Shown piece by piece: positions 1 through 14,686 of a DNA stretch of 64,000 nt; the first letter of the stretch is position 1; each line of letters begins with the position of its first letter. Both the position numbers and the translations under genes were made by a program. The notes under the pieces are model-generated. The model saw nothing but the letters and a program-made list of their open reading frames with translations. It was not told the origin of the DNA and made no database searches. This stretch comes from Ceratorhiza oryzae-sativae (Eukaryota; Basidiomycota; Agaricomycetes; Cantharellales; Ceratobasidiaceae), in contig JARWMV010000233.1 in the NCBI GenBank assembly GCA_030998015.1, positions 1,984,001 through 2,048,000 on the forward strand. Direction: 5' to 3'.

Positions 1-3000
1 CCGAGGCGAGGGGAGATGTGGCGTCGAGGTGTATGGTGTAGATTCCTATCCGCAGGTGAGCGTCATTTTGGGGGGGGGGAAGTTTCGTGGCTTGAATCTG
101 ACTGGTTGGGTTTCAAGGGCTTTGATTGTTCGAATCCCGAGGTTTGGAATCCGGTTGTGACGACGTATCATGACTTTCATAAAAGGACCAATCCCCATGA
201 ACCTTTGTATATCCCCGGTGTGTCTCAATTGCACTTGTGCTACTTTTACTAATTTGATTGGCTGCTTTCAGAATTCCAGGGCGGCGCTTTTGACGCCTGG
301 GGAGGTGCGTTTTCTCAGCCTAAACAGGAATCGAAGAGACTAAACATGCTGTTGAGCACAGGCGGGGCCAAGCACGGTTGGGCCGGTGCCGTTCGTCTCT
401 GCATCTTACCGCAAAGCATTTTTATTCATAGTTTAAGTAGGGCTATAACGCTTGCCGACAGCTCACAAGCGCAGCCTTTTCACAAGTCTTCAATCTGGGT
501 TTGTGGGCCAACAATGTAAGAAAGTCTCCGATAATCACTAGTGTTCACCGTTTTTGATTCCAAAGCCTAGGCTAAAATGGTACGGTCAATATTCGCGTTC
601 GTAAAAGAGAGGCTTTGAATTTTCTTGATTGAAGATCAACTTGTACATGTTATATGGAGGTTAGTGTCGTATCGATTTTATTAGGTCTCCTCGGACTCAG
701 TGGTTGATAGGTACAACATGGGGTTATCTTCCATTCCCTGGAGGTATGTGCACTCTAGATCTAAACCCGAGCTTCGGACGGCTGATACGGCCGCATATTT
801 CTTAGTGTACACTTCGTGAGTTCGCGTTTCAACCAGGGTTTACAATTTACGAATCGACACACTCTAACTTTAGATATGATTACGGGGCTGCCCTCACGGA
901 AACCCGCCGTTTGACTGACAAGTACGCGGAACTCAAACGCCAAGGATTGTTCTTGCGTAGTGTACCTGAATTTTATGCTGCGGATGTCGTGGGCAACAGC
1001 ACCGATTCCAGTCAGTCATGGATGACCCGCACTCTAGCCATGTCTAACTCTGCTCGTAGAGTTAGACCCAACGGTCCGGCTGAGCGATCCGACCGTATTC
1101 GGAACGTTGCTTCGAAACGATGAGAGCGGTGCAGAGTTCTACATTGTCCGCCATCTCGACTCTACTTCCCAGTATGAAACCAGTCCGCTTCGTAACCCGA
1201 ATACCACATTAATCTATCTGCTTCTAGGTCTAACACGAATTTCCGGCTCTATCTTCCGCCTTCAGACGCCGATACGCCACCCTCTCCTCATTCCATCCCT
1301 CTAACACTTCCTTCAATCACCCTCTCCGGACGTGCCTCTAAAGTCCTGCTTCGAAATGTCGTGTTTGGGTCTTCGCGTCTTGCGTGGAGCACCGCTAGTC
1401 TTTTCTTCGCTGGCAAGATGGGTAATCGAGATGTCTTATTCCTCCATGGGCCGACGGCCGAGGGACACGAGTTCGCTCTCTCGTTACGAAACTATAACCC
1501 AAAAAGCGGGATTCGGGCTTCTAGTCATATCAGTTTATCCCAACATGATTCAAATCAACCCTTGACAATTGTGACGGTTCTGCCCGGAAATGTTGGTTTA
1601 ACAACGGTGTTTGAATCGCCAGAGCAACTAGTTCTTTTTGCGGACTCCGATACGGCCGGAGGATTCTGGGCGCCTGTTTTAGCACCTCGTTCAAAAGGTA
1701 CGCACGTAGAAACTCAATCTAACCCGATGTCATTCTGAAATCTAATTATAGACTCGCTCGGTGGTGCGGATCCATATGCGAACTTTTTCCAATTTGGAAC
1801 AAACACGAGTGTCTTGATTGGTGGCCCATATCTTGTTCGGGCCGCCGAATTATCAGCGTCTAGAGAGCTCTTCTTGCGGGGTGATCTCGAGAAAGAATCC
1901 ATGCTTTTCGTTATAGCCGAATTGGGGGCTGTTCGGCGTGTTTTCTGGAACGGTATACCGGTCGACACGATGTTACAGGGCAGCGATGAATCCAGCGTCT
2001 TGAAGTTCGTGATTGGACCGAAGCTTCAGGCAGCGGACATTGAGGTTCCGGTTTTGACTGGCTGGAGGTATCGGGACTCTCTACCGGAAATCAAAGAGGA
2101 CTATGACGATTCTGACTGGCCTGTCGCGAATCATTCGGTAACAAACAGTCCCCATAAACCCTACTTCGGGGACAAGGTATTGTATGGATGTGACTACGGA
2201 TTGTGAGTATCGAAACTTTTAACGTTTGATGCAGGAGCTCTCAGGGCTAATATATCCATTTTTGTTCAGTTGCGAGGGCGCCGTCATTTGGCGGGGAAAG
2301 TTCAATGGCAGCGAAAAGGTGACAGGGGCAAGGCTTGCTATAAATGGCGGAAATGCGTGAGCCACATCAGTCACAATTAGGATCGATCGTTGACTCGCGA
2401 TTAGATTTGCTGCCAGCATTTGGCTCAATGGGGTTTTCCTTCAGACCACCTACGGGAAGTAAGTAATTCGGTTAGAGTCTCAGACACGAAACCTCATTCC
2501 CCCGTTCCGTTCAGCTCGAGTAATAACCATAATAATGTGAGTTTTGTGTAAATGACCTCGCCAGTCTACCCAACATCTATATAATTTTCTAGGTTGCCGA
2601 AACAAACGAATTCTACCATTTTCCGAGTGACCTAATCTTACCGAACCGACAAAATGTTATCACCGTTGTCCAGGTGAGTTCTTGTGTTACCTCCTGCTTT
2701 AGTGGCTCTCATGTTTTGAAGGATAGCATGGGGCTGGATATGACTGTCAGTTGGGTAGCCGATGCATCCAAGTCCCCACGCGGGATCCGAGGCTACGAGC
2801 TTTTTGGAGGATCGTTTACCGAATGGAGAGTTCAAGGCAAGGCTGGAGGATACAAAGGGTATGTTGAGACAATTTGTTTTCCTCCTCAGATGTGGTGTTT
2901 ACCCCGCCTTGTTGCTTCCAGTTTCAAGGACAAGCTCCGAGGTATTCAAAACGACGGGGGCTTGTATGGCGAGCGTCAAGGATGGCATCTTGCAGAATAT

Positions 3001-3538
3001 GATGATTCCCAATGGGTTAAGGTTGATTTGGACACCGGGATCCCAGATCGCCAGGCTGGGATTGGATGGTTCCGAACGTCATTCGAGCTGGATATACCTG
3101 AAGGCTACGATGTCCCCTTGAGCTTCGAGTTTGAAGACGAAAATTCGCCGTATCGGGCTTTATTGTTTGTCAACGGGTACGTATAATGCTTCATGGTTTC
3201 GCGTACCCTCCTGACCCTGGTTTCGACACAGCTGGCTAATGGGTAGACGAATTGCAAATCTTGGGTACGAGATTCCATACGTATTCCTCAGCGCTGGACT
3301 GAATAACGCGACCTTAGGCCCCAATACAAATTCCCGGTACCGGAAGGTATTCTTAATCATCGAGGCGCAAAGTACGTACGCATATGGCAGGAAAGACATG
3401 CATCAAGGCTAATAAATATAACATAGCACTGTTGCGCTGGCCGTTTGGAGCATGGAAAACACAGCGCTATCTCCAAGACTCAAGCTTGCAATTGAAGGAA
3501 TCTTCGACAGCGGGTACAATTTCTCGAGCCCCTTGTAG
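1..3538 (+). CDS. GH35 beta-galactosidase, 5' end missing (starts before the window)
   Basis: Beta-galactosidase of glycoside hydrolase family 35, a secreted retaining enzyme that removes terminal beta-galactose, for example from plant galactans. The first visible exon reads VYGVDSYPQ. It is followed by an intron at about 56-116 and an exon beginning GFDCSNPEVW and ending EPLYIP. After another intron come EFQGGAFDAWGG and later KYAELKRQGLFLRSVPEF, typical of large fungal GH35 enzymes. The later beta-sandwich domains follow: SPEQLVLFADSD near 1620, an exon covering 1750-2205 that ends VLYGCDYG, and jelly-roll segments at 2940-3480. The reading closes with IEGIFDSGYNFSSPL and a TAG at 3536-3538. 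The signal peptide and acid/base glutamate lie outside the window. The gene converges on the epoxide hydrolase, with about 94 bp between stops. The family is secure; exact exon borders are approximate. Confidence 0.88.
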
Positions 3539-3632
3539 AATCATTGTGGGAGTGCTGTGCGATATCAGAACACTTAAATCTACAAACCAAGACTACAAGA
3601 TCTTTTTACCAACATGTTTTTTTTTATACAAA

Positions 3633-5372
3633 TCATTCAGATTTTGGAGCGACACCAGGCTGCTCCCAGTAAAATTTGCCATAGAACTCCCGACAGTCCT
3701 CGACGAAATCATCGGCAGCACCGATCGCAGCCTAGAGTTCCTCGTCAGGCAAGTTTGAAATGAACGGTATATATTACTCACAAAATGCCCTCCACGGGAG
3801 TGGTCTAGGTATTATGAGATGTAAGTTAAGCTATTCCCGAGAAATGCGCAAGCTTACATTTGTGCCAGAGTAGAGGCCCCTGTTCCTTTATCCAAGATTC
3901 GGGACTATGACTGTATGTATGATCAGCATCTGCAGTATACCTATGATAGCAGTACGCACTAGAATTCCCCCTTGAAATGGTGTACCCCGAACGGACACTG
4001 AGATGGTGGGTTTTCGGCCCATGACTGTAATCCATATCTGTTGCCACTATGCTGGTACATGGCCATCCCGGTATGAATGGAGTTAGTGAATTGAGAGTAG
4101 CAGATAACGACCATTAGTTCTGCCACCAGGACATCATCAGAGAAATTCAGCATCCCAACTAATGAGGATTATCACTCACCGTCCATGAACTTGGCATTAT
4201 CTTCGTCGGTCATATTCGCCCAGTTCTGAATCATGACATACTTTTCACCTGGCAGAATACCATTGGCTACGTATCGCACTCTCAGGTTGGAGAGACTCAC
4301 CAAGGTAAGCGAGGAACCCCTGTGGGTTATCGTACAAAGTTAGTCCGATCGTCGAAACTTTGGTACTTTGCAGAGCAAAATATCCCATTCCTACGGAGGC
4401 GAACTGTCCAACTAGGCCGAGTAATTCCTTTTCATACTCAGGCAACTCTTCATCATTTGCATTGGCTGGTCGGGGGGCAAAGAAGCAGTTATATAGCCTA
4501 TGCCGAGGTTAATGTGTACGTGAACTCTTAGTCTTTGAATAACTGAAACGATCCACACGTACGCAAGTTTCATGTTATCCGAGTGATTAAACTGAACCTG
4601 GCGTAGGTTGATGGCTCCAAAATCGCCACCTTGTCCAACATAAGTCTTGTATCCCAACACTTCAGTCATGAGCGTATTGAAGACTCGTGCATTATCCTCG
4701 ACATTAGCCCCCGCTTTCGGCAGCACAGTTGAGTATCCAATTCCCGGCAAGGAAGGAGCAACCACGTGGAACCTAACGAAATCGTCGGTGCTCGCCCTGG
4801 CTCAAGCTTGCACGTCGACTCACGCTTGCTTCCCTTCAGGAGGATTGACCAATGGAAAAATCACCTTGTTAAATTCTGATACTGTGCTCCCCCATCCATG
4901 CAATAGCAGCAAGGGAATTGCGTTCTTGTGAGTACTCTTTTGGTGTACGAAATGAATGCTGGACGTGAAATGTGATCTCGATAGAATACCCCGAATTTGT
5001 ATGAAATTACACTCACGTTGCGCCCTCAATTTGAACAAGATACTGATCGAACCTGAATGAAATATTAATATTGGTGCAATAAGTGGATCCTTGCCATTCT
5101 TACGAGTTAAGTGTCTTTTCAGCAGCTCTCCAGTCGAAATCCATGAGGTGTTGCTTTGCCTTTTGCATCCATGATAACCTGTAACACGCTTGTACCATTC
5201 AGCGGCTGATGGAAGAGCAGTAAACTCACTCGGTGCCTATGTGGAACGTCGCGTCTGGCAAAATGGGCTTTTCGGGCAAACGCTGAGCCTGTAGCAACGC
5301 TCGGAGTCGTTGGACTTCCTCGTCGGGGACTTCGACTTTGAAGGGCTTAGGGTGGCCGATTTCTACTGGCAT
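3633..5372 (-). CDS. Epoxide hydrolase (EHN domain plus alpha/beta hydrolase)
   Basis: Epoxide hydrolase of the microsomal type, which opens epoxides to diols; in fungi it is used in detoxification or secondary metabolism. The start MPVEIGHPKPFKVEVPDEEV at 5372 opens an EHN domain; an in-frame ATG at 5429 is possible but less family-like. Downstream exons give HGWGS (oxyanion motif, near 4890), then GQGGDFGA (near 4600), whose Asp is the expected nucleophile. GMGYFALQSTKVSTIGLTL lies near 4390. The catalytic His is recovered in RGGHF near 3800 after splicing. A last exon reads from AAIGAADDF to GVAPKSE, with the stop at 3633-3635. So the nucleophile and the histidine base are present. At least eight exons are needed. 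No signal peptide is evident. Individual splice sites in the middle of the gene are uncertain. Confidence 0.8.
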
Positions 5373-6449
5373 GGTGAACGGAGACTGTAATAGAAGAGAT
5401 ACAAGGGAGAAAACAGAGCGAGGTGGCAATGATTTTGTAGTGCGGAGTTCTATAATAAGGGTCCGAAATCGAAGGCAAGGATATTGAAATTCGAGGTGAT
5501 ATCATACCTTCCTGCAGGCATGATCCATTCTTTTCATGAGCTACATTGCCAGGCACTGGACAAGCCAAGCAAGGGACTCATATCAAGGAAAGCAGATATG
5601 TAACAACAAGCAATTCGGCATGTAGTGATTGGGTGAGGTAGGCACGAGAGAGCCCTGATAACCTTAGTGGCGCCCTTCGATCATTCCAATAAGCTCAAAT
5701 ATGAAAACCGGGGTTCTGGCCGGGTCTGCCACAGAAACACGCCAAGTAAGCCGCGATTGTCCAATCACGAGATCGATGGGGAGCTTCTTCAAGGGACTGC
5801 TTCTGATGCACGCGGTCATAAAGGAATATTCGTCGACGACGTTGATCTTTTGGAAGTTGCGGGAACTTTTCTTCGTCCATGAACATGGGGGATAACCCAT
5901 AGTTCCACAGCGCGAAACGGTTCATCCGTTAGTGCTAGTCACCCAGTAGAGTTGCGTTCCTGACCTCACGTTTCGATCTGATGTATTGGAGGTGTTTGTG
6001 ATAAGGAATAAATATTGTTTAAATTCGTCTGGATATCATGTCTAGTGATCCCGAGGCTGTTTACTCCTGGGCCCAACTCAAGAGCCTGGCTACATATTAT
6101 TCATTAGACTATACACGGTCGCCAGTATACCATGTCCCATTTGTTAATGCTGGGAATAGCTTCGAGATGCATCACCAATGGTCGTGTAGGAACGTCTGTT
6201 CGATAGCAAAATTATGTGGAAGACAGAAGCTGGGCACGTCCAACTTGTGAATAGAACAGTATGTGTAATCTCGGTGTATCTGCTCACTCCAAGCTCCACC
6301 TTCCCTTAGATATGTATCAATGCGCGTGGCACAATTAGCTTATTTACATATTTGCGGGGAGCCTATTCGGGCATGCATAATCATCTTCATCATGCTTTCA
6401 CCGTAATATTTAAAGAATTGATTGGACTGCCCCCCCCCTTTTAGGATGT
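5373..6449. other. Gap between epoxide hydrolase and GH16 gene
   Basis: This stretch holds the 5' flank of the epoxide hydrolase and the 3' flank of the GH16 gene. On the minus strand at 5664-5925, two overlapping frames give protein-like text (one has ALWNYGLSPMFMDEEKFPQL, the other LKKLPIDLVIGQSRLTWRV). They could be two exons of a small gene or a remnant. I do not recognise a family, so no gene is called. Confidence 0.4.
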
Positions 6450-7628
6450 TCAGACTGAGCATGGGGTCTTGTTTGAGGCTGCTGCGCATTGAGAATTGAA
6501 TTGGCTAGCACTCAGTGAGGTCGAGTTGAAATAGCCCTACGAGCAAAAATATTTGTATAAATGCGGCAGCAAAATATGAGTGGAGACGAACCTTGATATA
6601 GTAGATAGTAGCAACTGCATCCTGAGTTGGCGGTCCCTTTGTCCAACCCGAACCACCATCAGACCAAACGTTGGCCAAAATAGAGGAAGCAACGGTTGGG
6701 GAATTCTTGGATATGGTCTGAAAACATTCATTTAGTATTTGATCTTGCCTTACGAAGGCTCGGAGACCCACAGTCTTGAGCGATCCATCGTAGAAGTATT
6801 TCGTACTGCCTGGTAGCCAGTCAAGACGATGTTCATGGAAGGCTCTGCAGAAATCCGTAAGAAGCAATCAAGTCAATGCCCGAAGCGACACGTACGTGAA
6901 ATCTGCTCCGGGAATGGTGATCTCCTTATAGGCATTAGGGTCAGTGTTGCCGTTCACTAGACCTGGCTGGTTGGTGAGGTGAACCCTTTGGTAATAATCC
7001 GAGTCTGAGCTCAAGAACTCTGTCACCAAGTTAGAGGAGAACAAGTATTTCCATGTTTACAGACGCACCAATGTCAGCCTCCTGTGTGTCAGACTGGTAC
7101 GTGAAGAACCCGAAGCATACGCCAGGCACCTAGAAGGAAACTAAATGAATTAAGATCACACTCTCTACTTGGAGCAAACCTACACTGGGAACAGTTGCTT
7201 TCATCCTGAAGGACCCATATTTAATATCGGAACGGAGCGTTCCAATGCCCGCCGTTTTTACGGCCCCGGTAGATCCTGGTGGATACGCAGAAGTCTTCAA
7301 GCCCAGGCCATAGTTGAATCCGTACACGTTCGCATCGGTATACTGCATAGTATAGGGAACGTTGTCGTGTGTTTCGGGCCAAGTGAACTTGTAGAAGTTT
7401 TGGTTCAAGGCTGCGCTCCAGCCCGTGGTAAAGTCCGAAGAAAACGACTCTCGCTACGCAGACGCATTGGAAAGGAGATTCACCCGTAACATATGATCGA
7501 CTCACCCAAACCGCACCGGTAGAATCCTTGTAACCGCACGCACATGAGGATTGACGCTCGGTCAAAGTGGCTCCAGAGGCGATAGCGGCGAGCACCGGGA
7601 CCAATGCTAGTGATAGTGAACGAGTCAT
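6450..7628 (-). CDS. Secreted GH16 family glucanase-like enzyme
   Basis: Glycoside hydrolase family 16, the concanavalin-A-like fold enzymes acting on beta-glucans and related polysaccharides. The start at 7628 gives a signal peptide (MTRSLSLALVPVLAAIASG). It is followed by a short Cys-containing segment, a WPETHDNVPYTMQYTDANVY block and a YGSFRMKATVP strand. The catalytic signature is split by an intron: the upstream exon ends QEADI plus one base and the next begins with the rest of the Glu codon, giving E-A-D-I-E-F-L-S-S-D. Nucleophile and acid/base glutamates are therefore both present. EHRLDWLPGSTKYFYDG and ILANVWSDGGSGWTKGPP follow. The last exon ends NKTPCSV, stop at 6450-6452, with paired cysteines near the C-terminus. 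Substrate cannot be read from sequence. It lies in tandem with the rhamnosidase gene upstream. Confidence 0.87.
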
Positions 7629-8221
7629 TTCGTAGGTTGAGAGTTTACGGGGGATGTTTGAGTAGCCCGTAGCTCCTATGCTTATATACGAAGATCAATA
7701 AAATATCTTCCGCTGGAATGGGGTGTGGGTTGCGCCACAAGCACGGAAATTACACTCAACCATCAAATCAATATGGACCGCCTCAGGGTACCAAGAGTAT
7801 CGGAAGGTCTTGAAGGGGACTCCACGGCCTGCACGGCAACGAAGCGGCTGATGGTGAGACTCAGGGCGCGCCATGTGATCCGGGATATCGTGATTGTCTC
7901 GACTCGCTTGTGCCTAGGCACTTTGTTCGGCACTGCCAATGGGCTCCTCGGAGGACAAATTTGCCCACCGTCTGTTCAGCGAAGTCGAGAGTTTCAAATC
8001 ATATAACTCTCGAGTCCCCTATGCGGCAAAGCCGGATCATTTATGGCCGTATACCAAGCATATGGTTTGAATATGGGTTGTCAACTTTGCACAAAAGTGC
8101 CAACCCACGAGGGGTGCGGCATGGATATGTTTGAATCCGAATAAGTCGCCATCGCAGAAGGAAATCATAACACATTCATTGGTCGCAGGTATATGCGTGA
8201 GGTTGAATATAACCACCCAAC
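7629..8221. other. Gap between GH16 and GH78 genes
   Basis: About 590 bp that must hold the GH16 promoter and the rhamnosidase 3' flank. A short A/T-rich stretch follows at 7680-7700. I see no convincing coding sequence, RNA gene or repeat. Confidence 0.4.
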
Positions 8222-10746
8222 TCAGTCACTAAACGTAACGAGAATGAAATGGTTTCCTTCTTCAATAGCATCAAGCACTAGATGTTTCCCCAAGTTATGA
8301 AGCTTTGCACTCGAACGAGCTGCGTTCAGCCGATCCTCACTTGCAAACTGAGGGACAAAGCTCCGGTTTCCGACACCACTCGCAACGAGAGCCCCATTGA
8401 GTCGAATTTCATAGCCCTGGTCCCACCTCCATACAATCGGTATCCCGATCTGCCCGTGCGTTCCCGAGGGTGCCTTGACAGCCATCTCAAATGACCATTC
8501 CGAAGTCTTTGACCATCCGGAGACAAGAGTCTTGCCGTTCGCGCTCGAGACGCCGGCGAGGGCATAATCGAGATCTACAGTAGCCTCAGGTAGGACAGAC
8601 CAACTTGTGTGTGTGGGATCAGTAAACTCGACACCCGCTATATTGCGGGAAAGGACAATCGAAGGGGCAGAAGCCCAGGGGTGAGAGTGGGAAATATAAG
8701 ATGGGTCGTACGCCTAATAAAAAGGTGAGATCATTCATTGGGTTGATTCGTGTGCACGTACCTGAAAGGGGTAGTAGCATCTACCGTCTTTGTAATAGCC
8801 TTCAATCAGCGACGACTGAACACTGTATGGGGCGTTCCACATATAGCCCCACATAGAGCGAATCAGGTCGAGGGCTGTTTGGGGTTGGCCTGCTCCAAAA
8901 TGGGCAATAAGCTCGAACCCAGATATGAATGTTGAAATCATTCCGGGAGACTGCGAATAATCAGGTCTCAAGTTCAGAGGCTTTGTGTATGCTTGTAGAA
9001 ATGCTTACCTCGGGAGCGACTGCACCATATTGATTCCAGTTTTTCTGTAAGCCCGAACTAACACGAGCTGCTTTTTCTTGATTATCGGTGACGCCAAACC
9101 AGACTGCAAGGCTGTTTCCATCTTGGGGTAGTAGAGTCGAAGTTGTGTTATCACGATACATCCCCTGCCTTTCGTCCCATAATTCGGTGTTAATCGCTCG
9201 TTTAATGCTATTAGCGATCTAGGTACAGTCAGTGCAAGGAAGCGGCCAGCGGATACGAGAATTACCTTTATCCAATCAGCAGAGTCGTTCAAGTCGCCCA
9301 GTTCGGACGCCAATATCACCATCCTCTCCAAGGCCCTGACCAGGATGCAGTTTGCAGCAAGATTGTATCCTCCTTGATCGATGCGACCCCAATCGAGTCG
9401 ATGGTCAACCCATAGAAGCCCATGTTTAGGATCCGAGTCTGGACCAGCGTCAAGCTTTTGGAGGCTGTAGTTGAGTGCGCGTTTCGCAGCCTCCCAGAGC
9501 GAAACGCTCTGTCCAGATATATGTGGCCGAGGTTCGAGCAACCATTGCTTGTCTCCACTGTAGAAGTAGGTGTCATATAGAATGACCATTGACCACATAT
9601 GGTAAGTGTCAGATCCCCATTCGTCAATCGGTGGAGCCGCGTAAGGCATTTGTCCAGTCACTGGATCCTGTTGCGCAAAAAGCCATTCAACACCCGTTTG
9701 TGAAGAATATGGGTCATTAAGGGTATAGTGTTGCGCAGTAGTACTAATCGCGCGGTCGCCCGCCCCTGCCGTAAGGCATTAGACCCCAGTAGTATTTCCA
9801 CTGTCGCATCGGTTACTTACAGACAGTCCTATCACGTCGTGCGCCATCTGTCAACACGGCATGCCCATAACCGGCGGGGGCTGAGTTATCGTATCCGTAG
9901 CGGGACATGAAATGGTCATGCCCCCTGCCAGTTGATGATGGGATAGTAGAAAGCTGGATGGTGTAGGCGCCCGCATACCAAATCTTGTTCAAGAATTCAT
10001 CAGAGGAATAGAAGAAGCTGGATCAACAGTCAGTGAGCAATAGTCTCGCTTGAGGGTTTACGTACCCTCCATAGTTGCGCAAGTTCTCCCAGTGAGGCAT
10101 CATGTTATTGAAACATCTCACATTTGTAATCGTGACTGTCCCGGTCGAATTTAAGAACATGGTCATATAGCGGAAAGCCCCTCGCATATGCTTGTACGGT
10201 GGTGTCCACTCCTCGGCTCCACCAGGCTTGATTGTGTGGAACAGCGCGCCATCGTCAACAAAAAAGTCCATTGCTCTGAACGAAGCAATTCGTTAAAACA
10301 CACAAAAAAGTCCGAGACCTATCCCACCGATCACTCGTCCTTGATATGAATTGTTTGCTTTCTGCGAATGCCATTCCGAAAACCTCTCCAGGTGCGGAAC
10401 CTTCGCCAAACGTAATCGTCGGTATGCCGGCGATATTCTTCCCGAAGTCAAGAGTCACGGAGGCAGATAACCCATGAAGTGAAGTTGGAGGCATTGAGGA
10501 TCGAAAGGGCTCTTCAGCAACTAATGTCTGAGGGCTAGATACCGTTCCATTGGCGGAAAAGACCGCCAATGGGATGTGGATTCGAGATTCTGGTGAAAGT
10601 GAGTACGAAGTCCAGGGCCCCTCAGTCGGACTAGCATTGAAGACTAGCTTGGATAGGGAAACATGTGTGGCAGAAACGGACCGGACTGGCAAGAAAGCGA
10701 CTGAGCATAATATAGCAAGCCGAATACTTGAATTAATCGGAGCCAT
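8222..10746 (-). CDS. Secreted alpha-L-rhamnosidase-like enzyme (GH78 type, six-hairpin fold)
   Basis: Six-hairpin glycosidase of the alpha-L-rhamnosidase type, which removes rhamnose from pectin rhamnogalacturonan or from plant glycosides. The start at 10746 gives a signal peptide (MAPINSSIRLAILCSVAFLP, then VRSVSA). An N-terminal beta-domain contains TLDFGKNIAGIPTITFGEG. The catalytic barrel contains LTDGARRDRTVWPGAGDRAI, the acidic DGxxRDR-type motif of this family (near 9830). Next come GQMPYAAPPIDEWGSDTYHM, WVDHRLDWGRIDQGGYN and a C-terminal beta-sandwich (HTSWSVLPEAT, then WSFEMAVKAPSGTHGQIGIP). The stop is at 8222-8224. It needs about nine exons. No frameshift is evident. It is the second of two tandem minus-strand secreted glycosidase genes, with GH35 a few kb away. 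Confidence 0.85.
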
Positions 10747-11007
10747 TTAGATTTCACTGAGAAGAGGCGAAGAATAGTTTGAGCATCCGTTAACAAACAC
10801 TGATGTATGGTATATGAGGTAGTAATGTAATTTGGCCTTTCAATGTAGACAACGTGTAAACTGATGGTGGTGGGTTAGTCCCAAAATACCGATATCAAAT
10901 CGTGAGTGAATAACACCGAGGGCGCAAACATATACAACCTTGAGGATTTATACGATACATTTAATTGGTCAAAATCCTGGGAACTGTCACGTAGCATGTG
11001 GTGTTGT

Positions 11008-13905
<2,898 letters not shown>

Positions 13906-14247
13906 AGGAAGGATGATCTCTTGGTTTGTGGTGGATCAGTGTCAGAGAGAGACACGGTCACGTGGATAGCGCGTTCCCTGAAGCGCTCGTGACTCACCTG
14001 CACTTTCGAAACCTGGTCAATTCGGATTCATTCCAAAACTTGCAGACAGGTTCGAATACGAAAAAGCCTTCTCCCACGACATGAGCGCTATCGATTGGCG
14101 CTAACTATCTAGACAATCGTATGAGAGGCTCAGGTCAACTTCAGCTGTTGAACTCATGCAGGCCGGGATCACGGAGAGCACCTACACAGCTGGTCCATAA
14201 ATTTGATCGCTCTTTTGGAAAAGATTTGTAGTCGTGGGCCTTACAAT
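13906..14247. other. Upstream flank of MCM5
   Basis: About 340 bp between the MCM5 start and the hairpin that marks the transposable element. It should contain the MCM5 promoter. No coding sequence or clear promoter motif stands out. Confidence 0.35.
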
Positions 14248-14278
14248 GGGAGTCGGCACGCTTCGCGTGCCGGCTCCC
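14248..14278. repeat. Left hairpin of the element
   Basis: A near-perfect inverted repeat: GGGAG pairs with CTCCC, and inside it CGGCACG pairs with CGTGCCG around a short CTTCG loop region. The core is identical to that of the right hairpin. Confidence 0.75.
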
Positions 14279-14686
14279 ACGGCTTACGTAAGGAAATCGG
14301 TGCAAAAAGTGGCACACATTTCGTGCGCTCAGTTGGCGGCCTCAAAATGAGATTTATGCACCTTAAAATGAATAGAACTTGTATTACACTATGGAATGTA
14401 TATTAGTGAACAAAAATTTTAACAGATTGGCTAGGAGATCAGTCTACAAGCTACGTTTGTGGCCTGAGTACAGTGTACCGAGCTATTAAGAAGATGCTGG
14501 GATATCCTGGTGTATCTGAGTGTATTTTAAGGCCATCTCCAAGACCAGAACCCGCTTTTCAGCGACTTTCAGCTTACCAGTGCTCGGAAAGCTCTTCTCG
14601 TTGGCGAATGCCTGTCGGTATACCTTGATCTGATCGTTAAGTTCGGCTCCCTTTAGTTTCATTATCTTGCCCTGATCAAGCTCGAG

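Noticed and set aside
5664..5925. A possible small gene on the minus strand
   Set aside because: Two overlapping frames look protein-like, but no family, start or splice solution is convincing, so it is only mentioned in the gap note.
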